Positions 8,236-18,239 are shown, counted from the first letter of the stretch. The stretch is 64,000 nucleotides of DNA from Niabella sp. (GCA_017744715.1 JAGIAT010000006.1:186001-250000), one strand, 5' to 3'. Program-made: numbers and translations. The notes: generated from the sequence alone by a model not told the origin.

Positions 8236-8803
8236 TTAACTGCTCCAGCATTTCCCTGAGATTTTTACGGGCCTTCATCAGGTTGGATTTTGATGTACCC
8301 ACCGATATACCCAGTGTTTGTGCAATTTCTTCATGACTAAATCCTTCTATGGCAAATAAACTGAACGTGGCCCGGTAGGCCGGGCTTAATTGCTGGATCA
8401 GCTTTACCAGGTCCAGGTACGCCATATGATCTGCCATATTTCCGGTTGCTGCTGCCTGCAGTTCACCGGGGCCGGTATCAACCCGCTCTGCCTTTCTTTT
8501 GGCAGACTGGTAGTGGTTGATGCTTGTATGGATCATTATTTTCTTTAACCAGCTCATAAAAACTTTTGATAAATGTTCCTGGTCTTCCGGTTCCTGAAAA
8601 TGGGCCATGCCCCTGAATACCCGTACAAATCCGTCGTTCACCATTTCAAGCGCCTCTTCCCGCGAAGCGGTATACCGCAGGCATACCGAAAGTGAAAACC
8701 CAAAGTATTGCTCATACAACCGCCGCTGCCAGGAGGGTATACCCAACTTACAGCCACCTACCATACTTGACAGGCTATACTCGGTCTTCGGAGGTACTGA
8801 CAA
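8228..8803 (-). CDS. ECF-type RNA polymerase sigma factor
   Basis: 191 aa. The sigma-70 region 2 contains EQYFGFSLSVCLRYTASREE followed by ALEMVNDGFVRVFRGM. Region 4 contains LSPAYRATFSLFAIEGFSHE, then EIAQTLGISVGTSKSNLMKA, the promoter -35 recognition helix-turn-helix. Its stop overlaps the start of the membrane-anchored anti-sigma-like gene. It is the first gene of the 3729-8803 minus-strand cluster and may control that cluster. Confidence 0.92.
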   Translation of the reverse strand: MSVPPKTEYSLSSMVGGCKLGIPSWQRRLYEQYFGFSLSVCLRYTASREEALEMVNDGFVRVFRGMAHFQEPEDQEHLSKVFMSWLKKIMIHTSINHYQSAKRKAERVDTGPGELQAAATGNMADHMAYLDLVKLIQQLSPAYRATFSLFAIEGFSHEEIAQTLGISVGTSKSNLMKARKNLREMLEQLNE

Positions 8804-8954
8804 ACACTATGTATAAGGTTACGAAATGGTTTATATATAAGTACATACAGCAGATTCCCGCGGCAGGTTGCCTCGGTTAACATTTTTTTTTATTTTATCA
8901 GCAACCGGCAGTACGGATGGATAAAACAGCCGGTAGCACAGGTATGCGCGCGGC

Positions 8955-10736
8955 TCAGGCAGAAACCTGCCCGGCCTGCTGCTCAAACTGCATTTTATGC
9001 AAACGTGCATAAAACCCGTTCTGTTGCATCAGTTCGTCATGGGTACCCATCTCTACCAGCAACCCCTTATCCAGTACAATTATTTTATCGGCTTTCCGGA
9101 TGGTACTAAGCCGGTGAGCGATAACGATGGACGTGCGTCCTTTCACCAGCGTTTCCGTAGCTTTCTGGATGAGCAGTTCGCTTTCGGTATCAATGGAAGA
9201 AGTGGCTTCGTCCAGGATCAGGATAGACGGATCATACAGCAAGGCCCGGATAAAGGATAGTAATTGCCGCTGTCCCAGTGATAAGGTAGCACCCCGTTCC
9301 TTTACGTTATAGTTGTATCCTCCCGGCAGCCGCATAATGAAGTCATGCATATCGATCATTTTAGCGGCCGCGATCACCTGCTCCTGGGAAATATCCGAAT
9401 TCCGGAGGGTAATATTGTCCAGCACCGACCCGGAGAACAGGAATACATCCTGCAGCACCACACCGATATTTTTGCGGAGGTATCCGGGCGACAGGGATTG
9501 AATATTCCTGCCGTCTACGTTAATGGTACCTTTCTGGATGGTATAAAAGCGGTTCAGCAGGTTGGTAATCGTGGTTTTGCCACTGCCCGTATGTCCTACA
9601 ATGGCCACGGTTTCTCCCTGCCGGATGTGAAAGGTCAGGTTCTTGAGTACCCATTTGTCCTCAACGTAGGCAAAGGACACCTCTTCAAAATCAACCGTGC
9701 CGGCTACCCGCTGCTGCGGATCCTGGTATCCGCCGGCCGGCGGCTGGTCCGTATCGGGGTTGTCCATTACGGTAAAAACCCGTTCGCTGGCAATGATGCC
9801 CATCTGCACCGTATTAAACTTGTCGGCCAGCATCCGCAAGGGGCGGAACAACAGGTTCAGGCAAAGGATAAACGATACGATTACACCCTGCTGACCCTGT
9901 TTTAAATCCAATGCCTCATGGGCCGTATACCAGATAATGAGCCCGATAGACAGGGCCAGTACGATTTCAATTACCGGGAAAAATACGGAATAGGCAAAAA
10001 TGGAACGGATGTTGGCATCCCGGTGCTGTTTGTTGATGGTATTGAATTTATCAAATTCTTTTTTCTCCGCATGAAAGGCCTGTACCACACTCATACCGGA
10101 TAAATGTTCCTGCACAAAAGCATTGAGTGCTGCCACGGCATTGCGTACTTTAAAGAAAGAGCGGTTAATGCTCTCCTTAAAATAATAAGTGGCAATGATC
10201 ATGATCGGGAACGGGATCAGCGCAATGAGGGTCAGCCTCCAGTCGATCCAGAACATATATAATAATACACAAAGGATCGAAAGCAGGTCGGCGATAATCG
10301 GGATCAGGCCATCGGAAAAGATCTCATTAATGGATTCAATATCATTAATGGTGCGGGTGGTGAGAGTGCCGATGGGTGTACGGTCAAATTGCCGCAGGTT
10401 CAGACGAAGGATCTTTTTATAGATCGCATCCCGCATATCTTTTACTACGGCCTGCCCTAACCACGCTGTAGTAAAGGAGAAAGAAAAACGCATGGCGGTT
10501 TCAATAAGAATGATCACCAGTTGGATTAGTGTTACATACACCACCATCCGGGGAACGGAGTGCGTAATATAATCGTCTACCGTAAGCTGAATCAGCATCG
10601 GTCGTACAGGAGTGATAAGCGCCAGCAGGATCGCCAGTACCACAGACAGGTAGAACTTTTTCTTGTATGGTGCTGCGTATTGAAAGACCCGCCTGACCTT
10701 TGAAACGTCAAAAAATGCCTTTTTTGAATCTGCCAT
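8955..10736 (-). CDS. ABC exporter, fused membrane and ATPase domains
   Basis: 593 aa half-transporter of the MsbA/multidrug type. The N-terminal six-helix membrane domain (about residues 25-310) includes LIALIPFPIMIIATYYFKES. The C-terminal ATPase has Walker A GHTGSGKTT, a Q-loop, the signature LSLGQRQ, Walker B SILILDEATS and the H-loop IAHRLS. It works as a homodimer or with another half-transporter. The substrate cannot be told. It is monocistronic and divergent from the ROK kinase gene. Confidence 0.92.
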   Translation of the reverse strand: MADSKKAFFDVSKVRRVFQYAAPYKKKFYLSVVLAILLALITPVRPMLIQLTVDDYITHSVPRMVVYVTLIQLVIILIETAMRFSFSFTTAWLGQAVVKDMRDAIYKKILRLNLRQFDRTPIGTLTTRTINDIESINEIFSDGLIPIIADLLSILCVLLYMFWIDWRLTLIALIPFPIMIIATYYFKESINRSFFKVRNAVAALNAFVQEHLSGMSVVQAFHAEKKEFDKFNTINKQHRDANIRSIFAYSVFFPVIEIVLALSIGLIIWYTAHEALDLKQGQQGVIVSFILCLNLLFRPLRMLADKFNTVQMGIIASERVFTVMDNPDTDQPPAGGYQDPQQRVAGTVDFEEVSFAYVEDKWVLKNLTFHIRQGETVAIVGHTGSGKTTITNLLNRFYTIQKGTINVDGRNIQSLSPGYLRKNIGVVLQDVFLFSGSVLDNITLRNSDISQEQVIAAAKMIDMHDFIMRLPGGYNYNVKERGATLSLGQRQLLSFIRALLYDPSILILDEATSSIDTESELLIQKATETLVKGRTSIVIAHRLSTIRKADKIIVLDKGLLVEMGTHDELMQQNGFYARLHKMQFEQQAGQVSA

Positions 10737-10826
10737 GGGGCTGCAAGATAATTATTCTGGAGACAATTTTTTTTTAAGACCCGTAAACTTATCTATCTTT
10801 CATGCTTCTAAAAAAAGAAAACAGAT

Positions 10827-11519
10827 ATGGCATCCATCACATTGGCTATTGATATTGGCGGTTCCAAAGTAAAAGGGTGTACCCTCAATGCGCAGGGCGA
10901 AATGGTGCAGGAATATATCAAACAACCTACGCCTGTTCCGGCTACACCGGAAAACCTGGTGCATACCATCAAAGAGCTGGTGAAAGATTTCCGGTATGAC
11001 CAGGTATCTGCGGGCTTTCCCGGGTATGTTCGGAACAATATCGTGTATACGGCACCCAACCTGGGTTCTCAGTACTGGAATAAGGTAGACCTGGCTGCCC
11101 TGCTTTCAAAGGCCCTGGGAAAGCCGGCCCGGGTGGTGAATGACGCCGATATGCTGGGGCTTGGCTGTATTGAGGGAAAAGGTTTTGAAATGATGATTAC
11201 CCTGGGTACCGGTTTTGGAACGGCGTTTTTTCTTGACGGGAAGCTGCTGCCGCACCTGGAGATCGGGCAACATCCCTGTATCAATAATAAAACCTACGAC
11301 CAGTACCTCGGGCAGCGGGCGTATGATGACCTGGGAAAGAAGGAGTGGAACAAACGGCTGCAGGCCGTATTAAAGATCCTGCAAACGACGTTTAATTATG
11401 ATCATTTGTTTATCGGCGGCGGACTGGCCAAAAAAATAACGCTGGATCTGAAGGAGAACATGACCATCGTTTCCAATATCGATGGTATCGATGGCGGGGT
11501 GCAGCTGTGGAAACAATAG
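10827..11519 (+). CDS. ROK-family / polyphosphate-glucokinase-like kinase
   Basis: 230 aa. The N-terminal phosphate-binding motif LAIDIGGSKVKG, the middle VVNDADMLGLGC (catalytic Asp) and MITLGTGFGTAFFLDGK mark an ASKHA sugar kinase of the ROK group. The short length and LEIGQHP resemble polyphosphate/ATP glucokinases. It would phosphorylate glucose or a similar hexose in the cytoplasm. It starts 90 bp from the divergent ABC exporter. The donor (ATP or polyphosphate) cannot be settled by reading. Confidence 0.82.
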   Translation: MASITLAIDIGGSKVKGCTLNAQGEMVQEYIKQPTPVPATPENLVHTIKELVKDFRYDQVSAGFPGYVRNNIVYTAPNLGSQYWNKVDLAALLSKALGKPARVVNDADMLGLGCIEGKGFEMMITLGTGFGTAFFLDGKLLPHLEIGQHPCINNKTYDQYLGQRAYDDLGKKEWNKRLQAVLKILQTTFNYDHLFIGGGLAKKITLDLKENMTIVSNIDGIDGGVQLWKQ

Positions 11520-11686
11520 TTTGTTTCAGGTTTAACGTTCAAAGTTTCCGGTTAATCCGTTTTTATTCCTGATGAAAGTTCGCTGTTCCCGATTCGGGTG
11601 CTCCCACCAGGTTTTAGCGCTGAAGGCTTATTGCTGACAGCTATCTTCTCATTTTCAAATCTTCAAATTCGCACATTTCCACATTG

Positions 11687-13888
11687 TTACAGATCTTCTT
11701 CCCCGGTTTCTTTTTTGTACGCTTTAATGAACAACGCACCCAGGTTTTTGTAGGGAGGAATGTAATCCTCCATGCCGGTGATATGCGCTGCAGCCCGGAA
11801 TTCTTTCCAGAAAGGAATCCAGTCGATGTCTTTTTTATTTCTTAGTGTTTCCAGGAAAATGCGGATAAAGGGTAAATTAATATCCCGGTAACCCGTTTGT
11901 TTCGACGAAATGATATGCGCGTCGGAAGAGCGTCTCAAAATAGAATCGATAAGATTAAAGCCACCGCAGGAGCCCATAAATACCACCCGGTTGGTTGGGC
12001 TTACATAACCTACGCTGGTCATGGCGTGGTAACTATGTCCGCGGTGAAAGGTAACGGTGGGCGACAGATTGTTTTTTTCAAGGTATTCTTCCATGGCTGT
12101 TTGTGCCACATAATCCTGGTCGTCCTCATTGGGCAGGGGACGGTTGGCATATACATAAACGGGAACGCCGCTGGTGGTTTTGGCCACTACAAACTTGCTG
12201 TTGCTCTGATCCACTTTCCATTTGGGATCTGCAGAGAACGTGCGCACAAAAATATCAAAGTCCATTCTTCCATCCTCATCGCCGTAAAAGAACATTTGGG
12301 TGATCACCTCTCCTTTTTCATTGCACAGGTTTGAAAAAGGCACCATGTACACGGGAGGAATACCCAGCTCTTTGGTGAGGTTGATATTGTTGGTCGGGTT
12401 GGCCGACATAAACAACTTGGAAAGAATGGTGTAAATAGCAACACCCCGCTGGTTGCCGGCGCGCCGGTTGCTCTCCAGGTTCCGTTTAATATTGGCCAGC
12501 ATCTGGCGCGCCAGATCGGGCAGGGTTTCGTAAAGACTGGCATAAGAATCGGCCACGTCCACTCCGTCTTCCAGGCCCTTGGATTTTTCCAGCCCGCTGG
12601 CAAAGGCGGTCATCAGGTCCTGCGCGTGCGCATCACTTTTAAAGGTGGTGAAAAAGTTCTTCAGCGTATTGTAGGAAGCCGCCTGGCTGATAAATTTGCG
12701 GTAATGATCAAAGGTTACGGTCAGCAGCAACGAATCTCCGCGGTTATTGATCTTGCTCATCATCAGCGGGTATACACCGCTTACATAACTACTGGTGTAT
12801 ATCAACCCGTCGGTTAATACGGCAAGGTAATACAGTTCCTGCGCATTCAGGGGCTGCAGGCATTTAAACCGCACCGCATTGGGCGATTCATGAAGACCAT
12901 TGATCTCCGAAACAAAGTCTTCCGCTGCTTTCCGCTCCAGGCGCTTGGTCAGTTCCGCGTATCCGATTGCGGTATCTCCTCCCAGCGCCCGCTTGGCATA
13001 ATCGATCTGGGTATTTACCAACAGCCGGTAGTATTTATAGCGGTCGTCCTTGGCAGCATCCAGCTGTGCCGTAGTGATTTTTCCTTTTACGAGGTTGTCC
13101 AGGAAGGGAAAATAGATCTGCCCGCTTTTTTGCTGGGATAAAGCCACTACTGTTTTTACAAATTCATCGTTTTGTATAGACCGGATCTTATAGCCCAGTT
13201 TGTTATTGGCCTGGGCATAGGAGTACAACTGTTCGGGGTACTGTTTACCCACCGCTTTTATCAGGCTGTCTGCCGCCGGGGCGTCCGGGTAATCCGTAAG
13301 GGCAATAAATGTTCTGTGCGGATATTGGGTACAATATTTTACCAGCAGGATGTCTTTTATTTGTTTATAGCTGGGGTTTTCTTCAAAAATGCGGGGCAGG
13401 GTGGCCGTGTACACAATGTCGTAGGGAAAGTACGAGATATACGGCACCAGTGATTCTTTTTTCTGGTTAGCGTCGATCAGCTTCTTATAAAGCGCAATGA
13501 TCTGGTCAAAATGGGTTGGCCGCACTTCTTTTTTTAACCACCCGGTGCGCATATGGCTCAAAATAGCCACTAAACCGGAAAGATAGCCGGTTTTCATGCG
13601 GTTATCAATGCTGGCATTGGTTTCAATTTCATACTGGAGCCAATCCACTTTTGTGGTGATCGCCTTTGTGGCGATCTGGCTGGCACTTTCATTATTGTCG
13701 ATGGTAAAACTGTCGTTAGCCTTACCGTCGCTGCCCAGCAACAGTTTCTGCTGCTTGTTTACATTATCGTGGGAAAGCTGCCGGGTAATCGGAACCGTAT
13801 ACTCGGGTACAGTACCATTTTCAGTTTGCGAAAATGCCTGGGTTACGGACGTCAATACCAATCCTAAAACAAAAGCCGATCTTTTCAT
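11687..13888 (-). CDS. Large secreted protein, copy A of a tandem pair, caspase-like signature
   Basis: 733 aa with a signal peptide (MKRSAFVLGLVLTSVTQAFSQ). The middle is mostly helical, without a family I recognise. Near the C-terminus FHRGHSYH (His615, His618) is followed 23 residues later by VVFMGSCGGF (Cys641): a hydrophobic strand, His, second strand, Cys order like clan CD cysteine peptidases and CHAT domains. The neighbour at 13990-16239 is clearly homologous along its full length. Peptidase activity is an inference; the protein would be periplasmic or surface-exposed. Confidence 0.7.
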   Translation of the reverse strand: MKRSAFVLGLVLTSVTQAFSQTENGTVPEYTVPITRQLSHDNVNKQQKLLLGSDGKANDSFTIDNNESASQIATKAITTKVDWLQYEIETNASIDNRMKTGYLSGLVAILSHMRTGWLKKEVRPTHFDQIIALYKKLIDANQKKESLVPYISYFPYDIVYTATLPRIFEENPSYKQIKDILLVKYCTQYPHRTFIALTDYPDAPAADSLIKAVGKQYPEQLYSYAQANNKLGYKIRSIQNDEFVKTVVALSQQKSGQIYFPFLDNLVKGKITTAQLDAAKDDRYKYYRLLVNTQIDYAKRALGGDTAIGYAELTKRLERKAAEDFVSEINGLHESPNAVRFKCLQPLNAQELYYLAVLTDGLIYTSSYVSGVYPLMMSKINNRGDSLLLTVTFDHYRKFISQAASYNTLKNFFTTFKSDAHAQDLMTAFASGLEKSKGLEDGVDVADSYASLYETLPDLARQMLANIKRNLESNRRAGNQRGVAIYTILSKLFMSANPTNNINLTKELGIPPVYMVPFSNLCNEKGEVITQMFFYGDEDGRMDFDIFVRTFSADPKWKVDQSNSKFVVAKTTSGVPVYVYANRPLPNEDDQDYVAQTAMEEYLEKNNLSPTVTFHRGHSYHAMTSVGYVSPTNRVVFMGSCGGFNLIDSILRRSSDAHIISSKQTGYRDINLPFIRIFLETLRNKKDIDWIPFWKEFRAAAHITGMEDYIPPYKNLGALFIKAYKKETGEEDL

Positions 13889-13989
13889 AAAAAAACGTAC
13901 AAATAATTCATGCGATGCGCAAAGCTACCCCCTTTTTGTGCAGGAAGGAAGTCCGTGGCGATCTTTTAACAAAACCAAGACGCAAAAAA

Positions 13990-16239
13990 TCAGATATCGG
14001 TTTCCCCGGTCTCTTTTTTATATGCTTTTATGAAAATGGCCCCCAGGTTTTTGTAGGGCGGGATGTAGTCTTCAAATCCCGGAACATTGGCCCTGCCTTT
14101 AAATTCTTTCCAGAATGGGATCCATTCAATATCTTTTCCGGTACGGAGTTTTTCCGTTAACAACAGGAAAAAGGGTTTATTAATGGCCGTTTTACCAATT
14201 TGCTTGGAGGCGATGATATGGGCGTCTTCCGATTTTCTTAAGATAGAGTCGATGAGGTTAAAACCACCACAGGAGCCCATAAAGACCAGTTTTGAGGTGG
14301 GCGACATATAATCGATGGTGGTAGGCGCGTAGTAGCTATGGCCCCGGTGAATGGTAACCGTGGGAAAAAGATCATGCTCCTCCAGGTAGGCATTCAACGC
14401 CCGTTGCGCCTTATCATCCTCTCCTTTCAGTTCATCCAGCGGCCGGTTGGCATAAATGGAAACCGGGTTTCCTTTGGTAGATTTGATTACGACCCATTGT
14501 TTGTTGCTGCGGTCGATCTTCCAGTTGGAGGGGTTAAACATATTCAGAAAACCATTAAAAATGTTGCGTCCATCCTGGTCACCATAAAAAAATACCTGGC
14601 TGATCACTTCTCCTTTTTCGTTGGCAAGGGTATTAAAACGGATGTCATATACCGGCGGAATATGCAATTCTTTTGTAAGATCGATATGGTTGGAGGAGTC
14701 TGCCGAAAGAAACAGATTGTGCAGGATGCTGTAAATAGCCACGCCTTTCTGGTTGCCGGCCTGTTTGTTGCGGTTCAGGTTCTCCTTTACATCGCTCAGC
14801 ATCTGCCCGGCCAGGTCGGGGAGGGTTTCATACACGCTTGCGTATGAGTCTGCCACATCTACTCCGTCTTCCAGGCCTTCTGTTTTTTCCAGATTGCTCA
14901 CAAAGGAGGTCATCAGCTTTTTTGTGTCTTCCTTATCTGCAAAGGTGCTTAGAAAATTTTTGAGGGTATTATAGGAGGCTGCCTGGCTGATAAATTTGCG
15001 GTAATGATCAAAGTTGAGGTTCTTCAGCAATTCGTCGCCCCTGTTTCGGGTTTTGCGCATCATCAGCGGGTATACACCATTGGTATAACTGCTGGTATAG
15101 ATCAGGCCGTTGGTAAGTACGGCCACATAGTATAGTTCTTCCGCACTTAGCGGTTGCAGAACGCGGAAGCGAATGGCATCCGGCCGCTCATGCAGTCCGT
15201 TGATGGGGGCCACAAATTCGTCTTTAGCCTTTTGCTCCAGCTTGCTCAAAAGGCTCCGGTAGCCGATGGCTGTATCGCCTGCGGAGGCCCGCTTCGAATA
15301 TTCGATCTGCGTTTTTACCAGCAGACGGAAATATTTTACGGGATCGTTTTTAACGCCATCGATATCCTGGATGGTCAGCTTTCCGGAGGAAATAAGGTCC
15401 AGGAACGGGAAGTAGAACTGCCCGCTTTTATTATCACTCCGCGCCATATCTACGATGCTTTTAATAAGGGCGTCGTCTTCAATATTCTGGATCTTATAGC
15501 TAAGTTTATTATTGGCCTGGGCATAGTCATATAGCTGCTGGGGATATTTATGTGCCATTACCCGGATCAGGCTGTCAGCATACGGAGATTCGGGATTGGT
15601 GCGCAGCGAGGCAAAGGTTTTGTGGGGGTACCGTTCACTTAATTTCAGCAGGAGTACATCCTTGGTATCTTTATAGCCAACATTGTCTTTAAATACCCGG
15701 GGCAAAATAGCCGTGTACGCAATATCATACGGAAGATTATAGATTACAGGAGCTATCGACTGTTTATTGCGGTCGGCTTCAACGCATTTTTTATAGGTGG
15801 CAAGGATCTGAGGCAGGTAGGCGGCATCCACTTCGCCCCGTCTCCAGCCGGTTTTTACATACCGGAGGATCTCCGAAAGCCCGGAAAGGTAATTCGCCTT
15901 AAGTCGCTGATCCATAGTTCGGTCAGTTTCTATTTCGTATTGCAGCCAGTCAACCCGTTTGGTGGCGGCATCACTTACAGCGGCATTTACCTGTCCGTCT
16001 GCGGAAACATTCAGTTGCGCATCGGCCTTTCCGTCGCTGGCCATTAGGGCCTTTTGATCGGCATCTACCGTTTCATGAAGCTTTAACCGGATCATGGCGG
16101 GGGTATAGGCCGGAATGGTATCCACCACTTCAATGGGGGCCTGGTCCCGCTTTTTTTTTCTTTTGGATCTTCTTTGTGCGTCTGCCTGTACAGACAACAG
16201 CAGCAGTAAAAGGAAAGGTATCAGCTTCTTTATATACAT
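13990..16239 (-). CDS. Large secreted protein, copy B of a tandem pair, caspase-like signature
   Basis: 749 aa, paralogue of the gene at 11687-13888. It has a signal peptide (LIPFLLLLLLSVQADAQ) followed by a very basic stretch (RRSKRKKKRD) absent from copy A. The C-terminal block IHRGHSYY (His631, His634) and LVFMGSCGGFN (Cys657) is conserved with the same spacing, as are DGVDVADSYAS and ETLPDLAGQML. The last 119 residues align without gaps to copy A. It is probably the first gene of a two-gene unit, 101 bp before copy A. Confidence 0.7.
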   Translation of the reverse strand: MYIKKLIPFLLLLLLSVQADAQRRSKRKKKRDQAPIEVVDTIPAYTPAMIRLKLHETVDADQKALMASDGKADAQLNVSADGQVNAAVSDAATKRVDWLQYEIETDRTMDQRLKANYLSGLSEILRYVKTGWRRGEVDAAYLPQILATYKKCVEADRNKQSIAPVIYNLPYDIAYTAILPRVFKDNVGYKDTKDVLLLKLSERYPHKTFASLRTNPESPYADSLIRVMAHKYPQQLYDYAQANNKLSYKIQNIEDDALIKSIVDMARSDNKSGQFYFPFLDLISSGKLTIQDIDGVKNDPVKYFRLLVKTQIEYSKRASAGDTAIGYRSLLSKLEQKAKDEFVAPINGLHERPDAIRFRVLQPLSAEELYYVAVLTNGLIYTSSYTNGVYPLMMRKTRNRGDELLKNLNFDHYRKFISQAASYNTLKNFLSTFADKEDTKKLMTSFVSNLEKTEGLEDGVDVADSYASVYETLPDLAGQMLSDVKENLNRNKQAGNQKGVAIYSILHNLFLSADSSNHIDLTKELHIPPVYDIRFNTLANEKGEVISQVFFYGDQDGRNIFNGFLNMFNPSNWKIDRSNKQWVVIKSTKGNPVSIYANRPLDELKGEDDKAQRALNAYLEEHDLFPTVTIHRGHSYYAPTTIDYMSPTSKLVFMGSCGGFNLIDSILRKSEDAHIIASKQIGKTAINKPFFLLLTEKLRTGKDIEWIPFWKEFKGRANVPGFEDYIPPYKNLGAIFIKAYKKETGETDI

Positions 16240-16309
16240 AAATCACAAGTTACAGAGCCTGGATAAGAATATTTGGTTAAAAATCATGCAAAATTTATAC
16301 CATGATACC

Positions 16310-16334
16310 CGGCCGGTAAAACCGGGCCGTTTTC
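16310..16334. terminator. GC-rich hairpin with T-run
   Basis: CGGCCGGT and CCGGGCCG pair around an AAAA loop with one bulge, followed by TTTT on the plus strand. It lies between the divergently arranged paralogue (16239) and response-regulator (16450) genes, so it could insulate them. It is equally likely to be a regulatory hairpin. Confidence 0.4.
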
Positions 16335-16424
16335 GTCGTAATTTTATGATGATGATTAGATTAATTTATTATTAACTCTCTGTAATCCGGCCGGCAGAAA
16401 CGCCATATATCAAAAAAATACGGT

Positions 16425-16432
16425 TAGGTTTG
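16425..16432 (+). promoter_or_regulatory. Candidate -7 element before the response regulator
   Basis: TAGGTTTG fits the Bacteroidota -7 consensus TAnnTTTG and lies 17 bp before the ATG at 16450. No clear TTTG -33 box is seen at the right distance, so it is tentative. Confidence 0.4.
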
Positions 16433-16449
16433 CTTTAAATTTCTGTTAA

Positions 16450-17127
16450 ATGGATAATAAAGGGTATAAAATTCTGGTTGCGGATGACGAACCCGACATT
16501 CTCGACATTTTATCTTATAACCTGATAAAAGAAGGCTATGATGTAACCACCGCCAGGGATGGAGAGGAAGCTATTGATATGGCAAATAAGGTGAAACCGC
16601 ACCTGATCATCCTGGATATGATGATGCCTAAGAAAACCGGTGTACAGGTATGCCAGGTGTTGCGGGCACAATCGGTTTTTAAGGATACCCTGATTATGTT
16701 TCTTACAGCGTTGAACGATGAATCTACACAGATCCGCGGTCTTGAAACCGGTGCGGATGACTATGTAAATAAACCGGTGAGCCCGAAAGTGCTGTTAAGC
16801 CGGGTAAGCGCGTTGCTGCGCCGCATTCACAAAGAAGATAATAAGTCCATCAAGGTAGGACCTGTAACCATCGACCCGGAGAAATTTGTGGTGCTGAACG
16901 GTGATAAGGAAATCATACTGGCAAAAAAAGAATTTGAATTATTGTACCTGCTGGCCCTGAAGCCCGGCCGCGTGTTTTTGAGAAATGAGATCCTGAACGC
17001 AATTTGGGGTAACGACGTAATCGTGGGCGACCGTACCATTGACGTGCACATCCGCAAAATACGGCAAAAGCTGGAGCTGGATTGTATTACCACCGTTAAA
17101 GGAGTGGGCTATAAGTTTGAAGTGTAG
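16450..17127 (+). CDS. OmpR/PhoB-family response regulator
   Basis: 225 aa. The receiver domain has the acidic pocket (ADDEPD), phospho-acceptor Asp56 in IILDMMMP, and Lys108 in YVNKPV. The C-terminal winged helix contains KEFELLYLLALKPGRVFLRN and ends VHIRKIRQKLELDCITTVKG. It is followed by a histidine kinase gene about 40 bp downstream, forming a PhoBR-like pair. The signal is unknown; phosphate is the family default but is not shown here. Confidence 0.93.
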   Translation: MDNKGYKILVADDEPDILDILSYNLIKEGYDVTTARDGEEAIDMANKVKPHLIILDMMMPKKTGVQVCQVLRAQSVFKDTLIMFLTALNDESTQIRGLETGADDYVNKPVSPKVLLSRVSALLRRIHKEDNKSIKVGPVTIDPEKFVVLNGDKEIILAKKEFELLYLLALKPGRVFLRNEILNAIWGNDVIVGDRTIDVHIRKIRQKLELDCITTVKGVGYKFEV

Positions 17128-17166
17128 GATGGTATCGATTTCCGGAATGATTATAATGGATTGAGC

Positions 17167-18216
17167 ATGTTTGACCCTAAGAACCTTTCGCCAAGAAAAT
17201 TATCGTTTTATACAGCATTGGGTCTGGCTGCTCCCATCAGCCTTATCGATTATATATTTGAACAAAAATGGCAGCCTGCTGTGGCGTCTTTTTTCGTGGT
17301 GCTCATTGGCGGGTTCCTCCTGGTGAGTTTTGTACTGGAGCGGTTTATTTACCGGAAGATCAAGGTTATTTACAAGTTTATTTATCAAACCAAGGCCACC
17401 CGGCGGCAGGAAACGTATTATAAATACATCCTCCCCAAAAAAAGCCTGGATGAAGTGGCCGTGGATGTGGAAACCTGGGCACAGGAGAACCAGCAAAAAG
17501 TGGCTACGCTCCAGGCAAACGAAGAGTTCCGGCGGGAATTTCTGCAGAATCTTTCCCATGAATTTAAGACCCCTGTTTTTGCCATACAAAGCTACGTGGA
17601 AACGCTTTTGGCGGGCGATATGGTAGATCCGGTGATCAGCCGGAAGTTCCTGGAAAAAACATCCACGAATGTGGAACGGCTCACCAACCTCTTGCAGGAC
17701 CTGGATGAGATCTCCAGCCTGGAACGCGGGGAAATTACCATTGTAAAACGGAATTTTATCATACAGGACCTGCTGAAGGATTCATTTGAAGGGATTTCGA
17801 TAAAAGCAGAACAGAAGAACATCCATTTCAGCATTAAAAAAGGTTGTGAGGCGCCGATCATGGTAAATGCCGACAAGGAAAAGATCCGCCAGGTGGTAAT
17901 CAACCTTCTGGAGAACGCTATTAAATACGGGAAAATTAACGGCAGCATCAAGGCCGGTATTTATAAAACCGATGATAAGCGGATCCTGGTGGAAATCAGC
18001 GATGACGGTGTGGGTATTGCAGAAAAAAGCCTGCCCCGGATCTTTGAGCGTTTTTTCCGTACGGAAACCGGCCGCAGTATGGATGTTACGGGCAGTGGGT
18101 TAGGGCTGGCGATCTGTAAACATATCATTGAAGCACACCAGCAAACCATCCATATCCGCAGTACCGAGGGGGTGGGTACCACTATTGGATTTACCCTGGC
18201 GGCGAAAAAGGATTAA
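17167..18216 (+). CDS. PhoR-like sensor histidine kinase
   Basis: 349 aa from the ATG at 17167; an in-frame TTG lies 6 bp upstream. Two short membrane helices (about residues 14-30 and 38-58) are followed by the H-box FLQNLSHEFKTPVFAI (His131), then N-box VVINLLENAIKYGK, DDGVGIAEKSLP, and GSGLGLAICKHI. There is almost no periplasmic loop, so sensing is probably in the membrane or through a partner. It is paired with the response regulator just upstream. Confidence 0.92.
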   Translation: MFDPKNLSPRKLSFYTALGLAAPISLIDYIFEQKWQPAVASFFVVLIGGFLLVSFVLERFIYRKIKVIYKFIYQTKATRRQETYYKYILPKKSLDEVAVDVETWAQENQQKVATLQANEEFRREFLQNLSHEFKTPVFAIQSYVETLLAGDMVDPVISRKFLEKTSTNVERLTNLLQDLDEISSLERGEITIVKRNFIIQDLLKDSFEGISIKAEQKNIHFSIKKGCEAPIMVNADKEKIRQVVINLLENAIKYGKINGSIKAGIYKTDDKRILVEISDDGVGIAEKSLPRIFERFFRTETGRSMDVTGSGLGLAICKHIIEAHQQTIHIRSTEGVGTTIGFTLAAKKD

Positions 18217-18239
18217 TGATTTCTGTGTAATCCGCAATA

